43,992 bases of DNA, taken from Desulfoferula sp040751985. Lineage in GTDB: Bacteria; Desulfobacterota; Desulfarculia; Desulfarculales; Desulfarculaceae. A program made the translations under genes and the position numbers. Under the pieces are notes generated by a model. That model had not been told where the DNA came from, did no database searches, and saw only the letters and a list, made by a program, of their open reading frames with translations. The DNA is taken from assembly GCA_040751985.1 (NCBI GenBank), contig JBFMFU010000068.1, forward strand, positions 1 through 43,992, given 5' to 3'. Each line of letters starts with the position of its first letter. The first letter of the stretch is position 1. Below are positions 34,253 through 43,876 of this stretch, one piece after another.

Positions 34253-35633
34253 AGGTGGATCGGTCCGCCAGGCCCAGGCGCTTCATGCGCTTCCACAGCG
34301 TCACCCGGCTGATGCCCAGGGACTGGGCAGCCCGGGCCTTGTGGCCGTTGCTGGCCAGGAGCGCCGCGGCGATCTGGGCCCGCTGGGTTTCTTCGTCCTC
34401 TGGGCCGGCCGCGGCCGGGGCCGAGCAGTCTGCCTGGCCGCCGCCCAGGCTGGGGGGCAGGTGCGAGGGCAGGATCTCGCCGCCGGGGCAGGCCACGAAG
34501 GCGTACTCCACGGCGTTGATCAGCTCGCGCACGTTGCCCGGCCAGTCGTGGGCCAGCAGCCGCTGCAGGGCGGCCGGGCTGATGCCGCTGATGCCCCTGT
34601 CGCTGCCCAGGGCGGTGCGCTCCACGAAGGAGCGGGCCAGCAGGGGGATGTCCTCGCGGCGCTCGCGCAGGGAGGGCAGGCGGATGGGGATCACGTTGAT
34701 GCGGTAGTAGAGGTCCTGGCGGAAGGCGCCGCTGGCCAAGAGGGCCTCCAGGTCCTGGTGGGTGGCGGTGATGATGCGCACGTCCACCGGGATGGGCCGC
34801 TGCGAGCCCACCCGCTCTATCTCGCCCTCCTGCAAGACCCGCAGCAGCTTCACCTGCACAGCCGGCGGCAGGTCGCCGATCTCGTCCAAAAACAGGCTGC
34901 CGCCCGAGGCCGCCTCGAAGCGGCCCACCCTGGCCCGGTCCGCGCCGGTGAAGGCGCCCTTCTCGTGCCCGAACAGCTCGCTCTCCAGCAGCGATGGGTT
35001 CAGGGCCGCGCAGTTGACCTTGATAAAGGACCCCTGGCTGCGGGGCGAGCGCCGGTGGATGGCCGCGGCGGCCAACTCCTTGCCGGTGCCGCTTTCGCCC
35101 AGCAAGAGCACTGGGGCGTTGGAGGCGGCGGCCGCGCCCAGCAGTTGGTAGACCCGCTGCATGGCCGGGCTGTTGCCGATGAGGCCCTCGTAGCCGTACT
35201 CCCGGCGCAGCTGCCTGCGCAGGCCGTTGATCTGCTGGTCGCGCTCCACCAGGGCCGTGATGTCGGTCAGGGTCTCCACCCCGCCCACCACCTGGCCCTG
35301 GGCGTCGTGCAGCACGCGGGCGTTCTTGAGCAGGTGCACCCGGGTGCCGTCCTTGCGCGCCAGCACGCAGCGCTTGTCCTGCACCCGACCTTTTTCGAAC
35401 AGCCCGCAGGCCATGCGGCCCTCCTGGTCCCGGCAGGCCAGGCAGGTCTCGGACTCGAACATACAGCAGGGCTTGCCCAGCACCTCCTCGCGCTGGTAGC
35501 CCGTGATGCGCTCGGCGGCCTGGTTGATGAATATGACTTGGCCCCGGGTGTCCACTACAAACAGGCCTTCGGCCATGGTGTCCACCACCGACTGCCAGTA
35601 GTGGCCGCAGTCATTGAGGGTGATGTCCGTCAC
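34248..35633 (-). CDS. PAS-AAA+-Fis sigma54-dependent activator
   Basis: 461 residues. A PAS domain (about 12-125) carries a cysteine group at C56, C57, C64, C67 and C76, unusual enough to suggest redox or metal sensing. The AAA+ domain follows, with Walker A GESGTGKE (179-186), sigma54-contact motif GAFTGA (226-231) and GGSLFLDEIGDLP (Walker B). The C-terminal Fis-type HTH is KARAAQSLGISRVTLWKRMK. It remodels sigma54 RNA polymerase, most likely at the promoter directly downstream. GTG start at 35633 with GGAGG 6 bp upstream; an ATG would lie well inside the PAS domain. Confidence 0.92.
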   Translation of the reverse strand: MTDITLNDCGHYWQSVVDTMAEGLFVVDTRGQVIFINQAAERITGYQREEVLGKPCCMFESETCLACRDQEGRMACGLFEKGRVQDKRCVLARKDGTRVHLLKNARVLHDAQGQVVGGVETLTDITALVERDQQINGLRRQLRREYGYEGLIGNSPAMQRVYQLLGAAAASNAPVLLLGESGTGKELAAAAIHRRSPRSQGSFIKVNCAALNPSLLESELFGHEKGAFTGADRARVGRFEAASGGSLFLDEIGDLPPAVQVKLLRVLQEGEIERVGSQRPIPVDVRIITATHQDLEALLASGAFRQDLYYRINVIPIRLPSLRERREDIPLLARSFVERTALGSDRGISGISPAALQRLLAHDWPGNVRELINAVEYAFVACPGGEILPSHLPPSLGGGQADCSAPAAAGPEDEETQRAQIAAALLASNGHKARAAQSLGISRVTLWKRMKRLGLADRSTS

Positions 35634-35656
35634 CGCACGCCTCCGTAAACCGGGGT

Positions 35657-35674
35657 TGTTAAGGTTAACGTTAA
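35657..35674. promoter_or_regulatory. TTAA-type repeats upstream of the activator gene
   Basis: GTTAAGGTTAACGTTAA contains the perfect palindrome TTAACGTTAA (35665-35674) and repeats the CGTTAA unit seen at 34227-34252. It sits about 30 bp upstream of the activator start codon, so it may serve autoregulation. Confidence 0.5.
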
Positions 35675-35812
35675 TGCTTTACGGCTCATGGGGCAAGGCC
35701 GCAACCGGAAAAATTTTGCTGCCCCGAGGCCGCTGGCCCCTAGCGGCCCTTGACGGCCGCCAGGAGAGTAATATCTTTTTTGCGAAGCTAAACGGTGGCT
35801 TCTATTTTCTAC

Positions 35813-35841
35813 TTGACAAAAAGATTAGGCGTGGCTAAATT
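35813..35841 (+). promoter_or_regulatory. Sigma70 promoter of the fur-feoA fusion gene
   Basis: TTGACA (35813-35818), a 17-bp spacer and TAAATT (35836-35841), 20 bp before the ATG at 35862. No convincing Fur box is visible nearby. Confidence 0.6.
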
Positions 35842-35861
35842 AGTTTCCAACGGAGAATAAG

Positions 35862-36560
35862 ATGAGAAACGGCCTACACGATGAGGAGCGGCGTCAGTTC
35901 GAGCGCCTGTTGCGCCAGCAGGGTGTAGACCGCCTGGGCGACCGGCTGGCGGTGCTGGAGGCCTTCTTGAGCGTGGAGGACCACCTGCCGGCCGAGAAGG
36001 TGCAGGAGATTCTGCGCGAGCAGGGCCGCGCCCTGGAGCCGGCCTTTGTGGAAGGCACCCTGGAGCTACTGACCAGGTTCGGTCTGGCCAACCGGCGGCG
36101 CTTCGACGGCCAGCCCGACCGCTACGAGCACCGGCACCTGGGCGAGCACCACGACCACCTTATCTGCACGGCCTGCGGCTCCATCACCGAGTTCCACCAC
36201 CCCCGGCTGGAGGCGCTCAAGGAGCAGGCCGCGGCCGAGCACGGCTTCCACCACCTCAGCCACCGCCTGCAGATTTACGGTCTCTGCGACCGCTGCCGGC
36301 GGGCCCGCAAGCCCACCCTACCTCTCACCCTGGCCTCGCCCGGCGAGCGGGTGCGGGTGGAGCGCCTGGCCGGCGGCGAGAAGGTCTGCAGTCACCTGGA
36401 GGGTATGGGCATCACCCTGGGCAGCGAGCTGGAGGTGATATCCAACGCCGGCGGCCCCATGGTGGTGGCCGTGCGCGGCGCCCGCCTGGCCCTGGGCCAG
36501 GGCGTGGCCAGCAAGGTGCAGGTCAGCCTGCCCTCGGCCGGGCCGGGGGACCGCACCTGA
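35862..36560 (+). CDS. Fur-family repressor fused to a FeoA (SH3-like) domain
   Basis: 232 residues. Residues 1-150 are a Fur-type regulator: winged helix (LGDRLAVLEAFLSVEDHLPA), the metal-binding region HRHLGEHHDHLICTACGSI, and two CxxC pairs (C102/C105, C142/C145) for structural zinc. Residues about 156-225 form a FeoA-like domain (LTLASPGERVRVERLAGGEK ... LEGMGITLGSELEVISNAGG). FeoA domains are known at the C-terminus of DtxR-type regulators; on Fur it is less common. It heads the feo cluster and probably controls it according to Fe2+. RBS GGAG before ATG 35862. Confidence 0.9.
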   Translation: MRNGLHDEERRQFERLLRQQGVDRLGDRLAVLEAFLSVEDHLPAEKVQEILREQGRALEPAFVEGTLELLTRFGLANRRRFDGQPDRYEHRHLGEHHDHLICTACGSITEFHHPRLEALKEQAAAEHGFHHLSHRLQIYGLCDRCRRARKPTLPLTLASPGERVRVERLAGGEKVCSHLEGMGITLGSELEVISNAGGPMVVAVRGARLALGQGVASKVQVSLPSAGPGDRT

Positions 36561-36629
36561 TTTTAATCCGCGGCCGCGGCGGGCCCCCGCCCCCGGCCGC
36601 CAGCGAGCAAAAAGGAAAGCACAATCATT

Positions 36630-36875
36630 ATGTCCGAGAACATCTCTCTGCGCCAGTTGAAGCCGGGCCAGGAGGCCGTGGTGGTCAAGATCATGACCGG
36701 CGGCGAGCTGGGCCGGCGCATCCGGGACATGGGCCTGGTGCCCGGTACCCTGCTCAGGGTGATCGGCCGCGCGCCCCTCAAGGACCCGGTGGAGATAAAG
36801 CTCAGGGGCTACAACCTGACCCTGCGCAACAACGAAGCCGACCAAATCCTGGTCCGCTTGGAGGCCCGTTCGTGA
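36630..36875 (+). CDS. feoA: FeoA, accessory protein of ferrous iron uptake
   Basis: 81 residues, SH3-like beta-barrel: ISLRQLKPGQEAVVVKIMTG, then RIRDMGLVPGTLLRVI and LTLRNNEADQILVRL. FeoA is thought to assist FeoB at the inner membrane. AAAGGAAAG lies upstream of the ATG at 36630, and its TGA overlaps the GTG of feoB. It is the second FeoA domain in the cluster, after the one fused to Fur. Confidence 0.92.
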   Translation: MSENISLRQLKPGQEAVVVKIMTGGELGRRIRDMGLVPGTLLRVIGRAPLKDPVEIKLRGYNLTLRNNEADQILVRLEARS

Positions 36876-39007
36876 ACCGTCCCTGCACCATCGCCCTGGC
36901 CGGCAACCCCAACGCCGGCAAGACCTCGGTCTTCAACTCCCTCACCGGCGCCCACCAGCACGTGGGCAACTATCCCGGCGTCACCGTGGAGTTCAAGGAG
37001 GGCCGCACCGAGTATGAAGGCGAGCCGGTGAAGATAGTGGACCTGCCCGGCACCTACAGCCTGACCGCCTACTCCCCGGAGGAGTTGGTGGCGCGCAACT
37101 ACGTCATCGGCCGCGCCCCGGACGTGGTCATAGACGTGGTGGACGCCTCCAACCTGGAGCGCAACCTCTACCTGGCCGTGCAGTTCATGGAGCTGGGTGC
37201 GCCGCTGGTCATCTGCCTGAACATGGTGGACGTGGCCGAGCAGCGCGGCTACAAGATCGACGCAGCCAAGCTCAGCCAGCTGCTGGGCGTGCCGGTGGTG
37301 CCCACCGTGGCCCGCAGCAACAAGGGCACCAAGGACCTGCTGGCCGCGGCGGTGAAGCTGGCCCGCAGCCGGCCGGCCTGGAAGCCCCTGAACATCTCCT
37401 ACGGCTCGGACGTGGACGCCGGCCTGCAGGAGCTGAGCGGCATCCTGCAGGGCCAGCAGGAGCGCCACGGCCTGCTCTCGGCCCGCTGGCTGGCCCTGAA
37501 GCTGCTGGAGGGCGACAGCGAGGTGCTGGGGCGCATCCAGGAGACTCCGAAGCTGGCCGACAAGCTGCAGCCGGTCTGCCAGAAGGTGGCCGCCCATATC
37601 CGCGCCACCCTGGACGACGATCCCGAGAGCCTCATCGCCGACTACCGCTACGGCTACATCGCCGGCATCACCCGCCAGGTGATGAACCTGGAGCGGGAGA
37701 TGCGCCTGGACTACACCGACAAGGTGGACCGGGTGCTCACTCACCGCCTGGTGGGGCCGGTGTTTCTGCTGGCCATCCTCTACGGCATTTACGAGTTCGT
37801 ATTTTGGGCCAGCGAGACGCCGGTGGGCTGGTTCGAGAGCTTCTTCGGCTGGCTGAGCGGCCTGACCGAGGCGGTCATCCCCGAGGGCCTGCTGCGCTCG
37901 CTGATCGTCAGCGGGATGATAGACGGCGTGGGCGGGGTGCTGGGCTTCGTGCCCCTGATCGCCTTCATGTTCTTCGCTATCGCCATCATGGAAGACAGCG
38001 GTTACATGGCCCGGGTGGCCTACATCCTGGACCGCCTGCTGCGGCACTTCGGCCTGCACGGCAACAGCGTCATCGCCATGATCGTTAGCGGCGGCATCTC
38101 CGGCGGTTGTGCGGTGCCCGGGGTGATGGCCACCCGCACCCTCAAGGACCCCAAGGCCCGCCTGGCCACCATCCTCACCGTGCCCCTGATGAACTGCGGG
38201 GCCAAGCTGCCAGTCTACGCCCTGCTTATCGGCGCCTTTTTCGCGGCCAAGCAGGCCCAGATGCTTTTCGCCCTCACCTTGATCTCCTGGGGCCTGGCCC
38301 TTATGGCCGCCCGGGTGCTGCGCTGGACCCTGCTCAAGGGCGAGTCTGCGCCCTTTGTCATGGAGCTGCCCCCCTACCGCCTGCCCACCTTCAAAGGCCT
38401 GCTCATCCACACCTGGGAGCGCACCTGGCAGTATGTCAAGAAGGCGGGCACCGTGATCCTGGGCGTTAGCATCATCATGTGGGCCCTGATGACCTTCCCC
38501 GGCCTGCCCGCCGAGCAGGAGCAGGCCTTCGAGGCCCGCCTGAAGGCGGCCACCACCGAGCAGGCCCGCAAAGAGATAGAGGCCCAGCGGGCCCAGGCCG
38601 AGCTGGCGGGCACCCTGGCCGGTCGGGCCGGCCGGGCCCTGAGTCATGTCACCGGGCTCTTGGGCTTCGACTGGCGCACCAACGTGGCCCTGGTGGGCGG
38701 CTTCGCGGCCAAAGAGGTGGTGGTGGCCACCATGGGCACCGCCTACAGCCTGGGCAAGGTGGACCCCGAGAAGTCCGAAACCCTGTCCCAGCGGCTGGCC
38801 AAGGATCCGGCCTGGAACCCGCTCATGGCCTTTGCCCTGATGATATTCGTGATGGTCTACGCGCCCTGCTTTGTCACCGTGGTGATGATCCGGCGCGAGG
38901 CCGGCAGCTGGCCCTGGGCTCTGTTCGCTATGGTCTACACCACCTTGTTGGCCTACGTGCTGGCCCTGATCATCTACCAGGGCGGCCGGCTACTGGGGCT
39001 GGGTTAG
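36872..39007 (+). CDS. feoB: FeoB, ferrous iron transporter
   Basis: 711 residues. The N-terminal GTPase has G1 AGNPNAGKTSVFNSLTG, G3 VDLPGTYSL and G4 NMVD, followed by the helical GDI-like domain. The membrane part has the two Gate regions (GGISGGCAVPGVMATRT; LMNCGAKLPVYALLIGA) and several further helices. It imports Fe2+ through the cytoplasmic membrane. GTG start at 36872 overlaps the feoA stop. The protein ends GGRLLGLG, 10 bp before the Cys-rich tail gene. Confidence 0.96.
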   Translation: MNRPCTIALAGNPNAGKTSVFNSLTGAHQHVGNYPGVTVEFKEGRTEYEGEPVKIVDLPGTYSLTAYSPEELVARNYVIGRAPDVVIDVVDASNLERNLYLAVQFMELGAPLVICLNMVDVAEQRGYKIDAAKLSQLLGVPVVPTVARSNKGTKDLLAAAVKLARSRPAWKPLNISYGSDVDAGLQELSGILQGQQERHGLLSARWLALKLLEGDSEVLGRIQETPKLADKLQPVCQKVAAHIRATLDDDPESLIADYRYGYIAGITRQVMNLEREMRLDYTDKVDRVLTHRLVGPVFLLAILYGIYEFVFWASETPVGWFESFFGWLSGLTEAVIPEGLLRSLIVSGMIDGVGGVLGFVPLIAFMFFAIAIMEDSGYMARVAYILDRLLRHFGLHGNSVIAMIVSGGISGGCAVPGVMATRTLKDPKARLATILTVPLMNCGAKLPVYALLIGAFFAAKQAQMLFALTLISWGLALMAARVLRWTLLKGESAPFVMELPPYRLPTFKGLLIHTWERTWQYVKKAGTVILGVSIIMWALMTFPGLPAEQEQAFEARLKAATTEQARKEIEAQRAQAELAGTLAGRAGRALSHVTGLLGFDWRTNVALVGGFAAKEVVVATMGTAYSLGKVDPEKSETLSQRLAKDPAWNPLMAFALMIFVMVYAPCFVTVVMIRREAGSWPWALFAMVYTTLLAYVLALIIYQGGRLLGLG

Positions 39008-39017
39008 GAGAACTCTG

Positions 39018-39200
39018 ATGTGGCAGACAGTGGCGGCGTTGGCTTTGGTAGGCCTGGCCGCATTCTATGTGGTCTGGCGCATCCGGCGCACCCTCAGCGC
39101 CCGGCGGGGCCCGAGCTGTGGCTGCTCCGGCGGCCTGCAGACCGACATCGGGCGCGCGCCGGACAACAAGCCCGGCCCGCCCTCCTGCGGCTGCTGCTGA
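39018..39200 (+). CDS. FeoB-associated Cys-rich membrane protein
   Basis: 60 residues: one membrane helix (VAALALVGLAAFYVVWRI) followed by a short basic segment and a tail with CGC and CGCC. This architecture, directly downstream of feoB, is that of small FeoB-associated Cys-rich proteins (FeoC-like position, different sequence). Probably part of the iron uptake machinery; mechanism unknown. GGAG precedes the ATG at 39018. Confidence 0.8.
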   Translation: MWQTVAALALVGLAAFYVVWRIRRTLSARRGPSCGCSGGLQTDIGRAPDNKPGPPSCGCC

Positions 39201-39223
39201 GCCGCAGGCCGGCCGCAGGGGCG

Positions 39224-39946
39224 CTACAGTGCCGGCAGGCTGATTACGAAGGTGGTGGGACTGCCCGGCCGCTGCGCCACCTGGCCGCCGTGGGGGGCCA
39301 GGGCCTGCCGGGCCAGGAACAGGCCCAGGCCGTCGTGGTCGGGCTTGTCGCTCACGAAGGGCTGGAACAACTTCTGCGCCAGCTTATCCGCCGGGCCGGG
39401 GCCGCTGTCGGTCACCAGCAGACAGACTTGGTTCTTTTCCTTGCGGGCGCTCACCGTGAGCTGGCCCTCGCCGGCCGGACGCATGGCGTCCAGGGCGTTG
39501 GCCACCAGCACGTTGAAGACCAGGGCCACATCCGCGTAGGCGGCCTGCACCAGGGGCAGGCCCAGCGGCAGCATGGACTCCACCTGGGCCTGGTGCTTAA
39601 AGAACATGTCCCCCCGCCAGAAGGCTAGCTGCTCGCCGGCCAGGGCCGCCAGGTCCACCAGCGACGGCTCCACCTCGCGGTCCTGCCGGCTGCGCGCCGA
39701 CAGGCCCTCCAGCTCCGCCAGCAAGCGGTCCAGCCCCTGCTGCACAGGCTTGAACTTGTCCTGCAGCTCCTGCGACGAGGACTGAGGCAGGATGGCTTGC
39801 ACCAGCTCCAGGGGCAGGGAGAGGGTCTGGATGGCCCCGGACAGGTTGTGCACCAGGCCGGGCAGCAGGCGGCCCACCATCTGGCACCGTTCACGCCTGA
39901 GCAGGGCCTGCACCACCTGGGGGGAGAGAGCCTCGGTTTTGGCCAA
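39224..39946 (-). CDS. Soluble sensor histidine kinase without input domain
   Basis: About 240 residues. The dimerisation/phosphorylation helix contains H33 (LLPGLVHNLSGAIQTLSLPL). The HATPase domain has the N-box NVLVANALDAM, the G1 box DSGPGPADKLAQK and G2 DGLGLFLARQAL. No transmembrane or sensory domain, so signals must come from a partner. It lies 5 bp after the HD-GYP response regulator gene and is probably its cognate kinase. The start is uncertain (TTG at 39946, no clear RBS); an internal start would shorten the protein. Confidence 0.82.
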   Translation of the reverse strand: MAKTEALSPQVVQALLRRERCQMVGRLLPGLVHNLSGAIQTLSLPLELVQAILPQSSSQELQDKFKPVQQGLDRLLAELEGLSARSRQDREVEPSLVDLAALAGEQLAFWRGDMFFKHQAQVESMLPLGLPLVQAAYADVALVFNVLVANALDAMRPAGEGQLTVSARKEKNQVCLLVTDSGPGPADKLAQKLFQPFVSDKPDHDGLGLFLARQALAPHGGQVAQRPGSPTTFVISLPAL

Positions 39947-39951
39947 AGCTG

Positions 39952-41559
<1,608 letters not shown>

Positions 41560-41783
41560 GGGCTCCTCTTGTGGGCGCGGCCGGCTGCTGCGGCGTCCGC
41601 CGCGGGCGCGCCTCTGTGGGGCGGCCAGGGATAAAGCCTGCTTTTAGCTAATTATACTAGCATAACAGAATCAAAGGTCACCACCCGGGAAAACCCACCG
41701 CCGGTCGCGCCGCCTTGGCCCTGGTGGCGCGGGGGCAGGAGGGCTATAATCATTGCCGCCATGCGGCCAGCGCGAGGAGCGAG

Positions 41784-42794
41784 ATGGATTTAACTCCGGG
41801 GCCCCAGGAGCTTAGGTTCCTGCAAGATGTCTGGCGGGAGCAGGCCCCCGCCGTGGGGCCCTTGGTGGACTACAGCGACCAAGTGCTGAGCATCCCCCTG
41901 CGCCAGGCCGTGCTGCCGGCCGCGCCGGCCGCCCTGGAGGGCCTGTTCGCAGGGTTGTGGGGCTGGCCGGAGTGGGTGCGGGTCTATGCCCGGCCGCCCC
42001 AGGCGGTGCTGGCCGCCAGCCGGCTGGCCCGGGACCAGGGCCGGGGGGCCGGGGTGCTCTGGATGGCCCCCGGCGCCGGCGCGCCCCTGGACCCTCCCAA
42101 GGGCCCGCCGGGCGTGGCCATGCTGCGCTGCGACTGGATGCCGGGCGCCTCCGCGGCCCAGGCCGCCGCCGCCGAGGCCCGTAGCCGGGGGCTGCTGTTG
42201 GTGGTGGACGAGACCATCACCGGCCTGCGCCTGGCCTCGGGCGGGGCCTGCCAGGCCCTGGGCCTGCAGCCGGAGGCGGTGCTCTGGGCCCCGCGGCTGC
42301 CCGGCGGCCGGCGCCTGGGTCTGCTGGCCGGCCGGGGCCCGGCCCCGCCGGCGGCAGCGGCCGAGCCCGATGCGCCCACCCGCCAGGCCGCGGCCATGCT
42401 CCTGGCCTGGGCCACGGAGACCGACGTGCCGGCCCGCCTGGAGGTGCTGGGCCGCAGCCTGGCCATGGGCCTGGCCTACTTCGCGGCCCGCACCGGGCTG
42501 ACCGACCAGGTGGCCCTGGAAGGGCCGCTGCGCCTGCCGCGGCTCAGCGGGCGGCGGCTGTGGGCCTTCCTGGGCCTGGCCAAGCAGGAGCGGCTGCGCC
42601 TGGCCCCGTTGGTCATGCTGGACCCCTTCCTGGACCAGATGGACTCCCAGGAGCTGGTCTGGCCCCGCCTGGCCCGGGCCTGCGCCCGCCTGCGGGTGCT
42701 GCCCGAGGGCGCCATGGCCCCCCTGGGTTGGCGGGAGGCCGGCCCGGACTCCTGCCGCGCGGTGCAGGACATCCTGGAAAACCTGAATTCCTAG
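41784..42794 (+). CDS. Degenerate class III aminotransferase-like protein (GSAM-related)
   Basis: 336 residues resembling glutamate-1-semialdehyde aminomutase and other fold type I PLP enzymes. VLAASRLARDQGRG parallels the cofactor-phosphate region, and LLVVDETITGLRLASGGACQ parallels the D-E-x-x-T-G-x-R motif. The position that should hold the PLP lysine (G-K-I-I-G-G-G in GSAM) reads APRLPGGRR, so the Schiff-base Lys appears lost, and the usual GT motif behind it is missing. It is also shorter than GSAM (about 430). A non-catalytic or repurposed protein is likely. ATG 41784 follows GAGGAGC. Stop codon lies at the edge of the palindromic element. Confidence 0.65.
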   Translation: MDLTPGPQELRFLQDVWREQAPAVGPLVDYSDQVLSIPLRQAVLPAAPAALEGLFAGLWGWPEWVRVYARPPQAVLAASRLARDQGRGAGVLWMAPGAGAPLDPPKGPPGVAMLRCDWMPGASAAQAAAAEARSRGLLLVVDETITGLRLASGGACQALGLQPEAVLWAPRLPGGRRLGLLAGRGPAPPAAAAEPDAPTRQAAAMLLAWATETDVPARLEVLGRSLAMGLAYFAARTGLTDQVALEGPLRLPRLSGRRLWAFLGLAKQERLRLAPLVMLDPFLDQMDSQELVWPRLARACARLRVLPEGAMAPLGWREAGPDSCRAVQDILENLNS

Positions 42795-43051
42795 CCCGCA
42801 TATTTCATGAGGGTTGGGTGGCATTAAACAACTAAACAGTATCTATGGATCTGTTATGAAAAAAGCATCAACGTTATCAGGGTGCAGTTTGTAGCCAGGT
42901 CCGGCACAGCCAGCCGCCGGCAAACAAGGCGTCTGGCGAGCGAGTGCCGCAGGTGTAGCCAAAGCTACATCGAGGCGCGAGCGAAGCCAGCAACACAGTG
43001 TGCCGGTGGCTGGCGCAGCCGGACGCACAACCTTCATGAATTATGCGGGCT
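42793..43051. mobile_element. MITE-like palindromic element with 24-bp terminal inverted repeats
   Basis: The ends 42793-42816 and 43028-43051 are inverted repeats matching at 22 of 24 positions. Inside, 42898-42924 and its counterpart near 42996-43024 are again imperfectly inverted (GTCCGGC ... GCCAGCC ... CCGGCA), and the centre folds on GTGTAGC-CAAA-GCTACAT. The whole 259 bp could form a long imperfect hairpin with no coding capacity, as in non-autonomous miniature elements. The left end overlaps the stop codon of the preceding gene. No target-site duplication was clear. Confidence 0.7.
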
Positions 43052-43081
43052 GGGGCTCCGAGCCCTAGGTGGGAGAACGAG

Positions 43082-43588
43082 ATGAGGCGTCGGTTGGGGT
43101 TGGCCGGGGCGGCGCTGCTGGCGGCGCTGGTGCTGGTGGGCGGGTCCGCGGCTATGGCCCGGGCCCAGGGCGGGGTGGTGCAGGGCCGGGTGGTGCTGGC
43201 CCCGGGCGAGTACACCGCCCCCAGCGGCACCTTTGGCCTGACCCTGCAGCTCATCATCGCCCACAACATGCACATCAACGGCCCCCAGGCCGGCCGCGCG
43301 GGCCTGATCCCCACCGAGGTCCGCTTCCTGGCCCCGGCCGGGGTGGATATCGACCGGGTGCGCTTCCCCGCGCCCCAGCGGGTCAAGGTTTCTTTCTCAC
43401 CGCAGCCCATCGAGGTCTACAGCGACCGGCTGGAGATAACTGCCAGCGTGCGCATCGGCCCCCGGGTGCGGCCGGGCATCCTGAACCTCGTGGCCCAGGT
43501 GAGCTACCAGGCCTGCGACAACAACGTCTGCCACATGCCCCAGACCCTGGAGCTGCCCTTCACCCTGGCCGTGGTGGCCAAGCCCTGA
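43082..43588 (+). CDS. Exported DsbD alpha-domain-like protein (orphan)
   Basis: 168 residues. Signal peptide about 1-29 (RRRLGLAGAALLAALVLVGG, cleavage after ARA). The mature part is a beta-rich domain ending in YQACDNNVCHMPQTLELPF, which corresponds to the cysteine pair and C-terminal strand of the periplasmic N-terminal (alpha) domain of thiol reductase DsbD. The membrane and thioredoxin parts of DsbD are absent, so it would have to receive reductant from a separate CcdA/DsbD-like protein, not in this window. ATG 43082 with GGGAG upstream. Confidence 0.8.
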   Translation: MRRRLGLAGAALLAALVLVGGSAAMARAQGGVVQGRVVLAPGEYTAPSGTFGLTLQLIIAHNMHINGPQAGRAGLIPTEVRFLAPAGVDIDRVRFPAPQRVKVSFSPQPIEVYSDRLEITASVRIGPRVRPGILNLVAQVSYQACDNNVCHMPQTLELPFTLAVVAKP

Positions 43589-43666
43589 GGGGCCGGCGGT
43601 CTCTGATATCCAAAATTTCCTGCCAAGGCGGCCCATCGTGCTTAGATTGGGCTTAGGAGGCGGGAA

Positions 43667-43870
43667 ATGACCACCAAGCAATGCAAAAAACACCCCTGCC
43701 CGGACTGCCGGGAGTGCCAGGGGTGCTCCGAGACCCGCTGCCACGTCTGCCGCGGGCAGGGGGCGGACTGCGCCGAGCGCCGCTTCCAGAACCTTTCCCT
43801 AGCCGAGCAGTGCGCCCTGTTTGAGGCCGTCAACCGGGGCGAGGCCCCGGAGGGCGACTACCGGTCCTAG
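43667..43870 (+). CDS. Small Cys-rich protein
   Basis: 67 residues with nine cysteines in pairs (CKKHPCPDCRECQGC, ETRCHVCRG, GADCAE, EQCALFEA), probably binding zinc or Fe-S. Family not recognised. AGGAGG lies 8 bp before the ATG at 43667, a strong translation signal, so it is likely a real gene. It converges on the transposase remnant, with stops about 7 bp apart. Confidence 0.7.
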   Translation: MTTKQCKKHPCPDCRECQGCSETRCHVCRGQGADCAERRFQNLSLAEQCALFEAVNRGEAPEGDYRS

Positions 43871-43876
43871 GTGTTG

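Noticed and set aside
35700..35740. Second sigma54 promoter ahead of the fur-feoA gene
   Set aside because: GG and TTTTGCT are present, but their spacing is one base short of the strict GG-N10-GC requirement.
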